Positions 1 through 11,754 of a stretch of 64,000 bases of DNA are shown one piece after another. The DNA comes from Acanthosepion pharaonis (Eukaryota > Mollusca > Cephalopoda > Sepiida > Sepiidae), in the NCBI GenBank assembly GCA_903632075.3, contig CAHIKZ030003453.1, forward strand, positions 26,001 to 90,000, written 5' to 3'. Position numbers and translations under genes: made by a program. Numbering within the stretch: position 1 is the stretch's first letter; each line of letters begins with the position of its first letter. The notes beneath the pieces were generated by a model. That model searched no databases, was not told the origin of the DNA, and worked only from the letters and a program-made list of their open reading frames with translations.

Positions 1-806
1 AGTAATATAGCTATACTGCCATTACTTAGCTATATAATAATAAATATATATGCAGTGGTATTTTTACCGGTTTCATTCTTAAAATGAAAAAAATATATAT
101 ATGTGCAATCCTCTAAAAGCCGAACACTGTGTATACAAATTTAAATCCTTTTTGGATCAATCCAGTAAATTAACAGTTAATTTCTTAGCTGCAAAGATTT
201 AAACCAACAGTTTAGACAAAAAAAAAAAAAAAATACCGATTTGGAGGGAGATTGTTTTTTAAAAAATTACATTGCTTCTCAGTTATCTCAAAAGAAAATA
301 GTCTGTTATATAGTTAAGATTTTAATCGGGTTCGAGACGTTCATGCCGTTTGAAAAAAAAATTAAAGTTTTTAAATATTTGTCGATTAAATATCTTCTAT
401 AAGATTTTAGATATTGTTTTATTTAGACTTTTTTTTTTAATTTATTCAAATATTCACAGTTGGCCACGTTTAAAAAGAAAAAAGTTTTGATTTTCTTTTT
501 TTTTTTTCTAACAGTATTATTGTCTTATATATTTTTCTGCTTGTATAACTTTTTCTTTATTTTAAATCGCTTTTCTTTTCTTTTTAAATTAAAGGAAAAC
601 ATTTAAATGTCTTCTTAACTTGGTATTTTAAAAGCAAGTGAAAATAATGGGCTCGTCTCACTTCCCTGTTATTTAAGGAAAAAAAAAAAGAAGTGTGTAT
701 GTTTTCTATACACACATTTATTTACGCGTATATCCTAAGATTTTGGGTTTTCTTTCTTTCTTTTAAATTTTAAAGAAAAAAAATACTAACACAAAATTAG
801 CGAGAA
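1..806 (+). promoter_or_regulatory. SUZ12: SUZ12 5' flank and probable 5' UTR
   Basis: AT-rich DNA upstream of the first coding exon, with several A and T tracts and no CpG island. No convincing TATA box or initiator can be assigned, so the transcription start is unknown. An in-frame TAG at 798-800 lies three codons before the ATG at 807, so coding cannot extend further upstream in this exon. A 5' non-coding exon upstream of the window is possible. Confidence 0.4.
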
Positions 807-996
807 ATGAGGCCCAGAAAAAGAGAGAAAGAAAAACAGGGTGAGAAATCAAATTCCCAGCCCCACGCCGGGGGCACCCACCACTCACATGGGTCCTCTC
901 ACAATTCAGCACAAAATGCCACTCATCAGAATGCACTAGATACACAGTTTGAAACGGTCAAAGCTGACCACGAACTTTTTCTACAGGCTTTTGAAA
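807..996 (+). CDS. SUZ12: SUZ12 exon 1 (Polycomb repressive complex 2 subunit, N-terminus)
   Basis: SUZ12 is the nuclear scaffold subunit of PRC2, which methylates histone H3 lysine 27. This exon encodes 63 codons plus one base. It has a basic start (MRPRKREKEK), then a low-complexity stretch rich in His, Ser, Asn and Gln, then VKADHELFLQAFE. The last part matches the start of the conserved SUZ12 core (human VQADHELFLQAFE) almost residue for residue. The low-complexity stretch replaces the Gly/Ser/Ala-rich N-terminus of vertebrate SUZ12. The exon ends GAAA|GTAAGT, a consensus donor, and leaves one base that pairs in phase with exon 2. The ATG at 807 is chosen because a stop codon sits just upstream in frame. 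The frame runs on to 1016 only by reading into the intron. Confidence 0.93.
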
Positions 997-1016
997 GTAA
1001 GTTTGTTTCTTATTTA

Positions 1017-3860
1017 TGATGTATATATATATGATTTTTGTGTGTATTTTTTTATATAGTTTTTTTTTCCTTTTCACCCTCACTTCTCAGTTGTGAATAT
1101 CGCTAGGATATGATTTTTTTCGCTATTCTCTAAAAACCAAAGTTTGTCTTTTACATTTCTTTAAAAAATACTTTATGTACAAACTGAAGAAATAGTTATC
1201 TTAAAATCTAAGTTTGCAATTTTATGCTTTTTTCCCCTCTTTTTAAAGTTTTGTAACCTAAAAACGTTATTTGCGTCCTTTGTTTTAAAACAGCATTAAA
1301 TAACGAAAAAGCACTTGTTTATAAACATTAAACTTTTAAATGTCTTTCACTGAAAAAGACTTACCTTTTTTCCTATTCTTATTTTATAATAGAAAAAAAT
1401 ATCGTTTCCTCAAGAGAAATTTCTCACATGACATCTATGCTCCCCCCTCAACACGTGTTTTACTTTTTTTTTAGTTAGTATTACTAATTATTACATCAAT
1501 TTTTATGTAAAATTTAATTTACCTCAATCTTTCACTTTAACAATAACAATTTAGATTTTTGAAATTACAATCAAAAAAAAAAATTCCTTTTCCATTTTTT
1601 ATTTTTATTTAAATATTATTGTAAGTTAAATTTAAAAAAACGTATTTGAAATTGGAGTAGTTTTCATTTTTCAACGATAAAACTGGTAGAAATTGAATTA
1701 TGTTTATTTTATGGTGAAAGACTTGTGCAAAAATAAAAAGAATCATTTTAAAAAATGATTAAATACTAAAACATTTAGCTTAACACGACGCCTGGATTTT
1801 TTTTGTTGTTGTTATGACCAGCTGGGTAGAAAGAACTGATCATTTTTTAAACGAAAAGTGTTAGGGTTGGTTAAAAAAAAATCACATGTACCTAAGATTA
1901 CAAATGACTTTATTGAACTTTTTATTATTTAAAATAAATTTTTTGATCTGTCGGTTTTTTATGTCTCTAGTCCGCACCTTTTTGTGTGTATAATATATAT
2001 ATATATATATATTTGCCAAGTGATAGAAACAATATTGTATCCACTATCCAATAATGATACCTTTTTAGTTTTTCTCGTATTTAAAAATAACTTTAACTCT
2101 TATCCTCTGACCGATTGTAAATATTTTTTGTTTGATATGTGTTTATTTTAGGGAGAATAATTACTGAGTTTTAACACGCAAATTATTTATTTATGCAATA
2201 AAATTGAATTAATCCTTCCTTCCTTTCCGTCTGAAGGTCATGGTAACCATTTATTTAAATTTTTTGCGCCAAAATTTGAAAATCTTTGAACTATAAAGTG
2301 ATGCGATCGTTCGCTTTTATTTAAATTTCTATCAAATTTTCAATAGGATTTTTTATTAAAAGGCTTTATATCGTTCATTTTCTTAAAAAAGTAGCTAATA
2401 ATAAAAATTTTTTTTTTATATAGAGAAACTCTCTAGCATTGAACAATCTATCGCATGTGTATTTTCGTTTTAAAACTGACACCATCTCCTTTGCATAAAA
2501 ATGTAGGTCTTGTCGTGACCTCTGACCCGTTCTATTATTAAACGGCGACTACACGTCGATGAAAAAAGACGTTGACATTAGTAATAAAATAAATGAAATG
2601 CAATTCATATTTTTAACATCTGCTCAATGTTTAGTACTTAGGGAACTGCTAGATTTGTGTTAGTGTCCTGTGTTTTCGATTTATTCCTATGGTTGAGAGA
2701 TCCTCACCGTAACAAGTACCTGTTTGTTCAGTCTGTTCTGTTTCGTGACTAAAAAGATGTCGGGTTCAATACAGAACGTCTTTGGCTCATTCCGTAAACA
2801 CGTTGATTATTATTCACAAAATTCGAGCCGAGGAGACATGTCTAGACATTTTTGAGTAATGTTGTATTTTTAATGAGCTTCTTTTATTTTATTTTACATC
2901 TTGTTTAGTTTCTTCTACAACAGTCTAGGTCGCACCCGGATTTTTAATCTTTTAAAGTAGATTTTTTTTTTTTTTTTTTTTTTTTTAATTTTGGCAATAG
3001 GCCTGATGTTTAGTTTACCGTTCGAACCCAGGTGTGCCTTTATTCTTATTTTTTTATTTATTTATTTATTTTTTTTTCCGCAAATCATTCCTGTTTTTAG
3101 TTAGTAGCTATTTATTTTTAAACTGACAATGAAAATATTTGTTCATACACGATTTATTTATTTACTTATTTTTTAAAACTTATTATAAAGTCCTAAAACT
3201 AAAAGAGAAAAATCATTTGGATTTTCTGTGCTATACTTTCAGGATTTAATCATAGATCAATTGACGCTGATCGATTTTTTTTTTTTTTTTTTTTTTTTTT
3301 TGCCTCCTCCCTTTTTGATCAATCGTTATCGATTTTTGTTGCTGTTATATTTTTAGCCATAACAATGAAATGTTAGTGAGTCTATCTATTACTAATGTTA
3401 TGTACTGTTGTATAAACATATCTGCATGAATTTTACGTCCACTTGGTTTCGATATGTCTGTCGTAAAAAGAAAAAGTGATTTTGCTTTATGGGTGCAGTT
3501 TTCTAAAAACCAGGAGGCTCCCGGCAACTGATAACAACTTCGGTATTTGATTACGTTTCGCTTCTCTAGGTAACCAGAAAGAAGATTAGTGATGCTTAGT
3601 TGTTAACAACCCTCCTGGTCGAGATAGATCTTTCTTGCATGTTCGTTTCTTTGATATTTTTAAGCTGTCTATAAGAAGAGTAAAGTTCGACATATTTACA
3701 TTTTCGAAAAATCTGGCACGAATCCATTATTTCTAGATAAGTTAAACTAGTTCCTTCCTCGTATTTCTAAGTGCAGAAACTGCTTTTGTAAACTCTCTCC
3801 AAGTGATATGTGATAGGTTACACAGTGATATATGGTACCAACAGCGGGCAATGATCTGAC
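1017..3860. other. AT-rich intron without recognised element
   Basis: Very AT-rich single-copy-looking DNA. It has a (TA)n run near 1991-2012 and long T tracts near 2959-2986 and 3274-3301. No coding similarity, inverted repeat or SINE head was recognised. Confidence 0.5.
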
Positions 3861-3864
3861 TTGA

Positions 3865-4280
3865 CAATTTTTATTAATCATGTCACCTCAAACAAGGCAA
3901 TAAAGTCACAAAGGCATAAGTGGTTACTGAGTGAGAAAAGAAAAACAAAGCGAGAAAGAATAATAAATGAACAGAAATTTTTTATCATTTCACCTCAAGA
4001 AAGGCAATAATATCACTAGGATAATGGGTTACTGGGTGTGGAAGAGAATGAAGAGGAAAGATAAAAGAACAGTGTTCAGGAAGACAAAAGATGGTGATCA
4101 ACAGGGTAGCAAGGAAGCAATAAATTTGAAGAGAATTCCACAGGTGAGAAAACAAATTATTAGAATAGAATGTATGACTAGCTTGTTCAACTATAAATCA
4201 GTGAAACCTAATTGCCAATTTAGGAGCATACTTAAATTCGTGCAGTCAAGGCAACAAGGAAGAAAGCTCATTAGAACAAA
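3865..4280 (+). repeat. Dispersed repeat R-D (CACC-AAGGCAATAATGCC type), two tandem heads
   Basis: Starts with a stretch resembling ATCATTTCACCTCAAACAAG followed by GGCAATAAAGTCAC and GGTTACTGAGTG. A second head is at 3985-4050 (TTTCACCTCAAGAAAGGCAATAATATC). The same unit recurs on the + strand near 20330, 56050 and 62885. Reversed copies occur near 10195, 19525, 34650, 36285 and 62195. The 111-codon ORF across 3967-4302 is just this repeat read through. Confidence 0.65.
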
Positions 4281-4299
4281 TACCATGAAACTGTTTGTA

Positions 4300-6150
4300 T
4301 AAGTTATAGGGAAGCTGTATGATATTGCTTAGAAAGTCACTGAAATGGAGATACCAGGTCGGGATCGATAATATTACAGACCCTTCTTTGGATTTTGTTA
4401 ACAATCTCAAGATTCAGACCGTGGATGAATAACTCGTAATTTTATAAATGTGCAAGATGGATTCTGCCAAGAATTAAGGTGACAAAAGATTGCATTTTAA
4501 TTTTTGAGGATCAAAATTGGCTGGAAATCAAGGCAAGAAAAGTTCCTGAAGTGAAGTCTGAGAAAGAAAATTTTTTTTTTTTTTTGTAAAATGAGTTGAA
4601 TTTTGTAAATCTATGTAGATGAGTAAAATTTTTTTTTTTTTTTTTTTGTTGAATTTTTGTTCAGAAATTCTCTTTGTATGTTTCTCTGGAAAAAAAAATG
4701 TTGGTACATAAACAAGGAAGGTAATTGTTTTTTTTTTTTTTTTTTTTTTTAAACATAGTCAGATGCTCCGAAAGTTACACTTCCTATTTATTTCTGTAAA
4801 CCCCACAACGAGCAACGTTTAATAATTTTGGAAAGAGCAAGTTTTTAGCTACAAAACATTGTCCTCCATTATCCACCACACTTTCCCATCACTGATAAAG
4901 TCTAGAAAATGCATTGCCCAACCTTTTTACATTCACACTTCTAATTCAGTTTTACCATTGATATTTCATTCAGAAGGCATTTTAAAAGGATACATGCAGA
5001 CATGTTGGAATCATTGTTGACTGTAACACCTGTCAGATAAATTAATTAAAGGAGAGTGGTTTGCCTAAGTTCTCTGTTATCCACTTTTGTATGAGAACTT
5101 TGATCAAGATATTTTGATATACATTCCTTCCACAAAGTGTTTCTCTCATTCCTACCTGAAAATGACTACCACCAGATGGAGGAAAAACTTGTCCATGAAA
5201 GCTTTTTGGCAATGGTTAACCTTTGCGTCCCCAAAAAAAAACAGTGACAAAAGGATGGTTATTCTCTTGACACCACTATTACTGTATACACATTTGAATG
5301 TCTTGATAATGTGTATTGTTTTTCAAGTGATGATGAGAATTTAAATAAAATCTAAACATGAAAATGGAATTATAACATTTCTTTCTTTGTTCATGAGAAT
5401 CAACAACCAAAATATTAAACATTATTTATTAGATTGAATAAAAAAAAAAAACTTTTCATAATATTTATAAAATGGTAAATAATAAACATTTCATTGTAAT
5501 TTACTTACATATTTTGATAATTATGTAAAGTTTTTATTTTTTTTCAATAGCTTTTGTGCCTGCAAAAAAAAAAACTCTCAAAGATGTTTTTTTTTGTATT
5601 TTCTGTTGGCATTATTGTCTTTTAAACTACTGAGACTCTTGAAATAATGTTCCGCAGTCTTGAGACTGATCAAATAGTTGTATCTGCTCCATGGCCTCGA
5701 CCAGCTATGTCCTGCTAAGACAAGCTTTGTGTCCAATCACATAGAAGTGGAGCACAGTGGTCTGAAGGCTGGAAACTTGCAAAAAATGAAATTCCTACTC
5801 TACCCAAAAGGACTTTATAAACTAAAGAATTTCCAGTTCAACAAAAAAAAAAAAAAATCAAGTGAAAAGCTTTTTTTTTTTTTTTTTTTTTTTCAGAAAA
5901 GTTATGCTTAATTTAAGTTTGCAAAATCACAGATGTCGGTCAGTTTTTCCAACACTGTCAGCTGATTTATATAAATTTTACCTGATTTGTTAGTTCAAAA
6001 TGAAAAATCATAGAAGCACATTTTTTTCACTTTGAAAATAGTTCAAGGTATAATATTGAAATTGTAAAAAAAAAAAAAAAAAAAAATTCCATTTTGGGGG
6101 TGGGTAGGGACTTTTGGAAGAAAAACTCTATTTTTACTACAAAATATAAA

Positions 6151-6184
<34 letters not shown>

Positions 6185-6560
6185 CAATTTCTATGGATAT
6201 GAGAGAATATTTCAAAATACCAAAAGTCAGACATGCATAACTATGCATTTTCTGAGAATATGGCATGAGAGGGTGCAGAAAAACTTAATTTCATCAAATC
6301 TGATCTTTGGTATTTCAAATTAATCCATTTCAAAGTTAGGCATGCTTGGTTAAACGGTATCAGCACTCTTGAAATCCGAAAATTTATCTGAATAGTCATC
6401 AACAAATTTTTGATGCTAAATATACCGCCGAAATTTAAGGGTTTATTGACCTAATTCTTACTTAAAAGAACTCAAAAATGGATTTAATTTAAAAAAAAAA
6501 AAAAAAATTCAGGTCAACTTGTGTGAACAAATTACCAAAAAAATCCTCAAAATTCCACTG
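4300..6560. other. Intron stretch dominated by A/T homopolymers
   Basis: Contains many T tracts (about 4570-4582, 4629-4647, 4729-4750, 5870-5893, 6151-6177) and A tracts (5836-5849, 6066-6086, 6490-6507). The Lys- or Phe-rich ORFs here are homopolymer read-through. No element was recognised. Confidence 0.5.
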
Positions 6561-6564
6561 ATTT

Positions 6565-7020
6565 TTACATCAAGAATGTCATGAATCTGTTGATGAGATT
6601 CTTGGCAAAAGATGGGATTTTCCTGATGGTAAAGGAACGTCCACAACAGGAACTGCTACTTGGTGTATCCTTCATTTTGATGGAAGATATTGTTGTTCAA
6701 ATGCTTGATGAGTGTTACACACAAATAATGCAACAATTTAGCCAGCATCTTTCCGTGATATTATGTCTTTGCTGCTCAAGCAAGCAAGTGAATGTGAAGG
6801 AGTACAGAAAACTTTGTACAAACCTGTACCTTTTTCTCCTCAAAAGCTTTCTGCACCAAAGCCTGGTATTTGGATTAACATCACACCAGCAATCCACAAA
6901 CTTCTAGAACACTCCTGGGAGTTGATTGAGATGTACAGGGGCTTTGGATTGAATGATTGGGATGAATCCGGTTTAGAGGCAAACGACAATTTTGCGATCA
7001 ATCTGATTGAAACTTGTTAG
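6565..7020 (+). pseudogene. Transposase-derived relic, possibly RAG1/Transib-like
   Basis: Reading + strand frames with one shift gives CHESVDEILGKRWDFPDGKG followed by TSTTGTATW. From 6763 comes a longer open stretch containing ITPAIHKLLEHSWELIEMYR and then LNDWDESGLEAND. The order HESV-E, a PDGKG-TTG block, then H-K-x-L-x-H-xx-E-x-I-E and an acidic ESG-LE-xN block resembles the C-terminal catalytic half of RAG1 and of RAG1/Transib-like transposases. There the last motif carries the third catalytic acidic residue (E of the DDE triad). Frameshifts and a stop at 7018 show it is dead. The assignment is from remembered family patterns, so it is tentative. It could be another DDE superfamily with the same C-terminal motif. 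Confidence 0.45.
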
Positions 7021-7299
7021 AAAAAAAAAAAACTCACATTCTTCTTCACTGGTTAACACTGTCCATTTGAATGCTCAACCATACTGCAAGCATTGTACTG
7101 AATAGTCATTCAACCAGGTACTGCAGAATCAAGAGCCCAATATTTGGTCCACTAAATGATGATGCTGCATTATTTGAAAGTTTAGTTGTTTCCACTTGAA
7201 GATACTTTGAATAAACTTTAAAAAATAAGAGTTCTTTGTGTCTCAATTATTCTATCAGACATGATGAGTCATGACAAGTCTGGAAATATGTCTGTCCAA

Positions 7300-7855
7300 A
7301 TATGGAAATTCTGCCCCAAACCCCAAATTTTTATCTTTTTTGAAAAGTTATTACTTTGTTGTAAAGCACTCATAAAAATGCTTCTGACAAGCACTCACTG
7401 ATGTCTCTCTCTTTTTCCCAAAATTAAATTGCACCCAATTATGTGTTTTCAGGCATTAATGCTCATATATGGAAATCCAGTCCCAGACCCCAAAGTTTCC
7501 TCATTTTTGGAATGATCTTATTTTGTTGTAAAGGCCTCATCATAACGCTTCTAGCAAGCCCTCACTGATGTCTATATATTTCTGAAAGTTTCTTATTTTA
7601 TTGTGAAGGCCTTATCAAAATGCTTCTAATGAACCCTCACTGATGTTTCAACCTTTGCTGTAAGTTGAATGGCATCAAATTAGGTGTTTTTGAACCTCAA
7701 TGCTCAAAAATGGAAATTTGGTTCCATACCCCCAACTTCCCTGCCCCCATTTTTATTTTTTTTGCTATTGTAAAGGCCTCACCAAAAGACTTCTAATGAG
7801 CCCAAAATCACTATCGGACTATAAGTTAAAGGCAAGTTATGCCCAAATTTAGAAA
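7300..7855. repeat. Diverged tandem array, about 180-bp unit, about 3 copies
   Basis: Repeating landmarks are TGGAAAT..C(A/C)CCAAACCCC, TTGTTGTAAAGGC(C/A)CTCAT, TGCTTCTGACAAGC, then CTCACTGATGTCT. They occur near 7300-7410, 7470-7580, 7590-7650 (partial) and 7710-7810. Copies differ by many substitutions and indels, so it is old. No coding content. Confidence 0.65.
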
Positions 7856-8059
7856 AAAAAATGATTCCTCAGCCCACTATGTGGTTCCCCATGTTAAATA
7901 ACTGACCTTGTGTCTCAACCTAACCTGGTTGGGGTCTCTGGTAAATACTGAGACTCTCTTGCAATGTTTATTCATAAGATTATAAAAATATATGAACCAC
8001 ATCCAATGCAATTCTTTATCATTTTATAAAAAAATAAGTTTGGAAAATCTTTTATTCAA

Positions 8060-8094
<35 letters not shown>
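8060..8094. repeat. (TA)n(CA)n microsatellite
   Basis: Pure TA repeat passing into CA repeat, followed by a T tract. Confidence 0.9.
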
Positions 8095-8334
8095 ATTTTT
8101 TTTTTCAATGAATTGCTCTTTGGAATGGTTGGTAAACATGAGCAAATTGCCAATCAATTTGAACTTTATAATATGGTAAATAAAGATTTATAGTTGGTTT
8201 ATGTCTTATGATTTTAGTAAATTTTTATAAACTTGTAAAAAGAAAGAAAAAAAGTATAAATGGGTAAATGATAAACATTGCATTATTAGTTACCTTTTTT
8301 AAAATGTTATAAAGGTAAAATTATTCTTGTATAT

Positions 8335-8580
8335 CTGTCAGTTATGTACCTTGCATGATACATGCTTAGGTGATCATGTATCTTTTGAAACATGACTGAC
8401 ATGGCTGATTTTTTTTGCCTGCAGTAGTTTGCCATTTCTTTTTGCAGTAGACCAGTTGCCATCCAAGGCTATAGAACCTGGTCTGTCCTGCTATTTACCC
8501 ATAGCTTTAGAAGACTGTGGGTTCATACCTTTCCCAGGGCATGTAAGTGAATGTAATGGGTTTGACTGGAATTCAAACTA
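8335..8580 (-). repeat. tRNA-derived SINE-B, antisense, partial
   Basis: Reads on the - strand as the SINE-B body: ...CATTACATTCACTTACATG..GGTATGAACCCACAG..TATGGGTAAATAGCAGGACAGACC..CCAACTGGTCTACTGC. It ends with the tail AAAGATACATGATCACC..GCATGTATCATGCAAGG. The tRNA head is missing at the right end. Confidence 0.7.
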
Positions 8581-9242
8581 AATGTTTAATAATATTGTAA
8601 ATTCTCAAAGAAAATGTATAAACTCACTTGGATATATTTGGGTTCAATTAATCTTGTAATCATCACTTTTCAAAACAAATGTTGCAGAGGGAGTGAAGTG
8701 AGTACAAAATAATAAGTGTCAAGCAAAAAAAGAAAAAAAACAAAAGTCCTTTTGGTACAATGCATTTAGGCATCAAGGTTACACTTTGATATTTTTTTTT
8801 TTTTTTTTTTTTTTTTCCAAATTAATTTTTTGATAAAATGGTAAATATCGCATTGTAATTGGTTCACATTTTCATAACCTTGTCAGTCAACCTTGCTTCA
8901 AGAGTGTATATGGTAATAGTGTATATGATCTATTATTGTACATAATTATGTAGATTACAATAAAATTAGTGTTTTCTATGAATACTACCTTATGAAAAAT
9001 GGATGGTAGTAAAGTGGGGATTCTCTGCATCATAGATTGACTTTAAGGTTTTGTTGGTGTTGCAGCTGTTGCTTTTGCAGTAACATGTACAAGTTCAAAA
9101 GGCTGAATTGTTGCATAATTTTGTCTGGTGACTGATTGATATTTTAGTGTATGTAAAACCTTGGCTTCAAATGTTGACTTTTCTCTGTGAGTTGGCCTTC
9201 CTCATTTTTTAAGCTTTGGTTTAGCATAATTTCTCGGGTTTG

Positions 9243-9273
<31 letters not shown>

Positions 9274-9284
9274 GTCCTTATTTA

Positions 9285-10111
9285 CCATAATTTCTCAAAT
9301 AATACGCATTCCAACAAATGATCCAAAAATAAAGAAATATATCTATCCCTGTGTATAATACCCATCTACAAATTTTGTCAAAAAAAAAAAAAATACAAAG
9401 ATACTTTGTCAACCTTGACATGAAGAATAAAATTGAGATTAAATGGCTAAAATAATGTTGAAAATTACCGTGTGGTTTTCTCGATAAATACATTTTATTT
9501 TACTGCCAAAAAATCATCAAAACATGAGTTATATTGCAAAGTAATAAAATTAGCCAAAAGAATAGGAAATACAGCTGCAGTTATAGAATGAGTTGAATGA
9601 GACTTGCATACGTTTATGGAGAAAGAATAAAAATGAAAGTAAATAAAGTGCCAAAGCTATAGGTAGAGGAAGAAAAGCTCAATATTCAGATATGGAACAA
9701 AGTTCAGTTGAATTTGTAAAAGAAAGACGATCAAGTGGATGTTTCATAAGTAGTGTTGAAATAAGGATGAAGGCCAGAGAACTTATGAAAATCATGTTTC
9801 CTGGAAAGATATTTAAAGCTTCAGCAAACTGGTGTCTTCTTTTTATGAAGAGGTTTGATATATATATTAGAAGAACATCCATAGCCCAGCAGTTACTGAT
9901 AAACTAATTGACAAAAAAGTTACAATTATTGTTGGATTTAAAAGGAAAATTGGGATGATATCTTTCTTATTTTAGAACAAGTACATATTTATTATTATAA
10001 ATCCATAACAAAAAATATTTTTGTTTAAACCTATCTATAATATGCACCCCATTCTATCACCTGTAATTTACAGTTAAAAAAAAAAAATGTATCATTTTTG
10101 AGAAATTATGA
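9285..10111 (+). mobile_element. Pogo/CENP-B-type DNA transposon, non-autonomous copy
   Basis: The left end CATAATTTCTCAAATAATAC (from about 9286) is the inverted complement of the right end ATCATTTTTGAGAAATTATG (to 10110). The flanks contain TA. Inside, 9692-9907 encodes a 71-residue ORF. It contains SVEFVKERRSSGCFISSVEI, then FPGKIFKASANWCLLFMKRF and RRTSIAQQL. This is the typical CENP-B/Tc5-type second helix-turn-helix of pogo/Tigger transposases, where W and F-x-x-R-F sit before SIAQ. Upstream frames (9550-9690) carry the remnant of the first HTH. No DDE catalytic domain follows, so the copy cannot transpose by itself. A second copy lies at 33855-34340 on the opposite strand. Confidence 0.75.
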
Positions 10112-10194
10112 TAAATAATTTTAATAGTATGTAGGTTTGCCTGTCACCTTTTATCACTTCTGTTTAGGAATGGGTTTGCAGTTCCTTCTCTAAA

Positions 10195-10262
10195 AGTTTT
10201 CTCTTTCACCCCCAATAATCCTTTGTATCTTAGTAACATTATCACCTTGGGATGAAATGATT
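10195..10262 (-). repeat. Repeat R-D, antisense fragment
   Basis: CACCCCCAATAATCC..TCTTAGTAACATTATCACCTTGGGATGAAATGA is the reverse complement of the R-D head seen at 3985 and 56050. Confidence 0.55.
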
Positions 10263-10460
10263 AAAAAAAAAAAAAAATTCAATATATTTAACTCTATAGC
10301 ATTTAACTTGTTCTGTAAATGTTCAACTCACCGTATATATACTCTTCTATAATATATAACGACATCATGGCAAATAACACAGGAAGTCACACAAACAGAT
10401 TTTGACCACAAGCTGTCAGACTTTAACAGCTGATATTTACAGGGCAATAAGATTGATGAG

Positions 10461-10897
10461 AAAGATTTTAAAGTTGGAATTTTCAGACACACCTGTGTCC
10501 TTTTTTCAATGAGATGAGGAATAAAAGTGGGATTTTTTTGAGGAATGTCATTGGTTTGAGGACTCCCTGTAGAAATTACTCTCTGATTAAACCCAAACCC
10601 CTGTTTAATCCATCAATGTGTGATTTTATTTTGAAAATATTTCAATTCCAATCTGCAGCTTGTAGATGTTAAATCAAGATGCTAAAATCATGCATCTGAT
10701 GTCATCAATGCTATGGAATGGTTTGTTGAAGTGTGCAGTGACAGGGGAATTTTGGTTTATACTCAGAGAATATAGTTTCCACAGGGAGACCTTACCAACA
10801 ACAACATTCCTTGGAAGAATAAGTCCCACTTTGTTTATTCTTTGTCTAGTTGAAAAAGAACACAGGCATGTCTGAAAATTCCAATTTTGAAATCTTT
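10461..10897. mobile_element. Fold-back MITE with about 145-bp inverted arms
   Basis: The left arm (10461-10605) and right arm (about 10745-10897) are reverse complements over most of their length. Matching blocks run from AAGATTTTAAAGTTGGAATT and TTCAGACA..CCTGTGT through AAAGTGGGA, GAGGAATGT and CTCCCTGTAGAAA to TATAAACC. The arms are diverged by scattered substitutions and indels. The short + ORF at 10666-10875 lies across the loop and right arm and is not a gene. The superfamily is unassigned. Confidence 0.75.
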
Positions 10898-11087
10898 GTG
10901 CTTGAATTTAGTCAAAAGGTGAATATAAATATTGAACTTATTGCAATATTATTTTGATGGCTTTTTATTCCTCAATTTTCATTAACTGGCTTATTAAACC
11001 TACATATAAGAAGCACATGTGGACAATCTTTCATTTTAATTCTGTGGTGGTATTCAATCAATTTTGAATTTTTATGTCTTGGAGAAG

Positions 11088-11118
<31 letters not shown>

Positions 11119-11159
11119 CCATAAATGTTTTGCATGTCGGTTAACTCAAAATAATTTCA

Positions 11160-11620
11160 GATGAAAAAGCCCAAGAAATCTATTAGAAAGTTAGATAAAT
11201 AGTGAGAGACTTGAAATAAGCAAAATGTAGTTCTACAGAAGGATGCTGAGAATATGGATTAAATATGAGCAATGACAATTTAGAAAAAAAAAATGGAAAC
11301 AAAAAGGACACATACATTTAACATCAGAAAGAATGTTGAAATTTCTATGGCACATGAAAGAGAGCTTGGAAAATTTCTATGGCACATGAAAGAGAGCTTG
11401 GAAAATTTCTATGGCACATGAAAGAGAGCTTGGAAAATCTGATACAGTGCAGGTTGTGGGACAGGAAAATAATGCATAACCTGTCGAGACGGCTTGCGTA
11501 AATGGATGGTGAAACACTGTTTCAGATAGATAACAGAAACAATTTATTAAGGGCTACAAAGGATAGGAAATTGTAGAGAGCCATGATCACCAACATCGTA
11601 TAGGGACATGGCATATAGAT
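11160..11620 (+). pseudogene. LINE reverse-transcriptase polyprotein C-terminal fragment
   Basis: Interrupted + frames read MWFYRRMLRI..., then LKFLWHMKESLENLI, then LLRATKDRKLWRAMI. This is the well-known C-terminal tail of an invertebrate LINE polyprotein, whose usual form has WFYRRMLRI, then LKFLGHIMRKE-LENL, then LLRATKDRKLWR. Stops and shifts make it inactive. Inside it, a 32-bp segment encoding the LKFLWHMKESLENL part has been triplicated (11338-11433). A related antisense fragment is at 36500-36790. Confidence 0.75.
11338..11433. repeat. 32-bp tandem repeat, 3 copies
   Basis: The unit starts AAATTTCTATGGCACATGAA and ends AGAGAGCTTGGA. It is repeated three times with no visible differences, inside the LINE fragment. 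Perfect identity suggests recent slippage or duplication. Confidence 0.9.
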
Positions 11621-11754
11621 CAAAATTGATTGAATACCATCCTAAAAACACAACTTTTATGGTCTACCAAATATGCATAAAGTAGGCATTCCAATAACAC
11701 ACAGTGAATAAAGATGTTTGGTGACTTATCTCCCAAATTTATTAAGATACTATC

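Noticed and set aside
763..945. 60-codon - strand ORF overlapping SUZ12 exon 1
   Set aside because: Shadow of the SUZ12 exon; low-complexity hydrophobic end comes from the A-rich 5' UTR.
3967..4302. 111-codon + ORF
   Set aside because: Translation of dispersed repeat R-D; other copies of the repeat do not keep the frame.
6027..6266. Antisense ORFs with poly-Lys and poly-Phe
   Set aside because: Direct translation of A and T homopolymers. The same applies to ORFs at 13055, 62490, 62783 and 62817 over their homopolymer parts.
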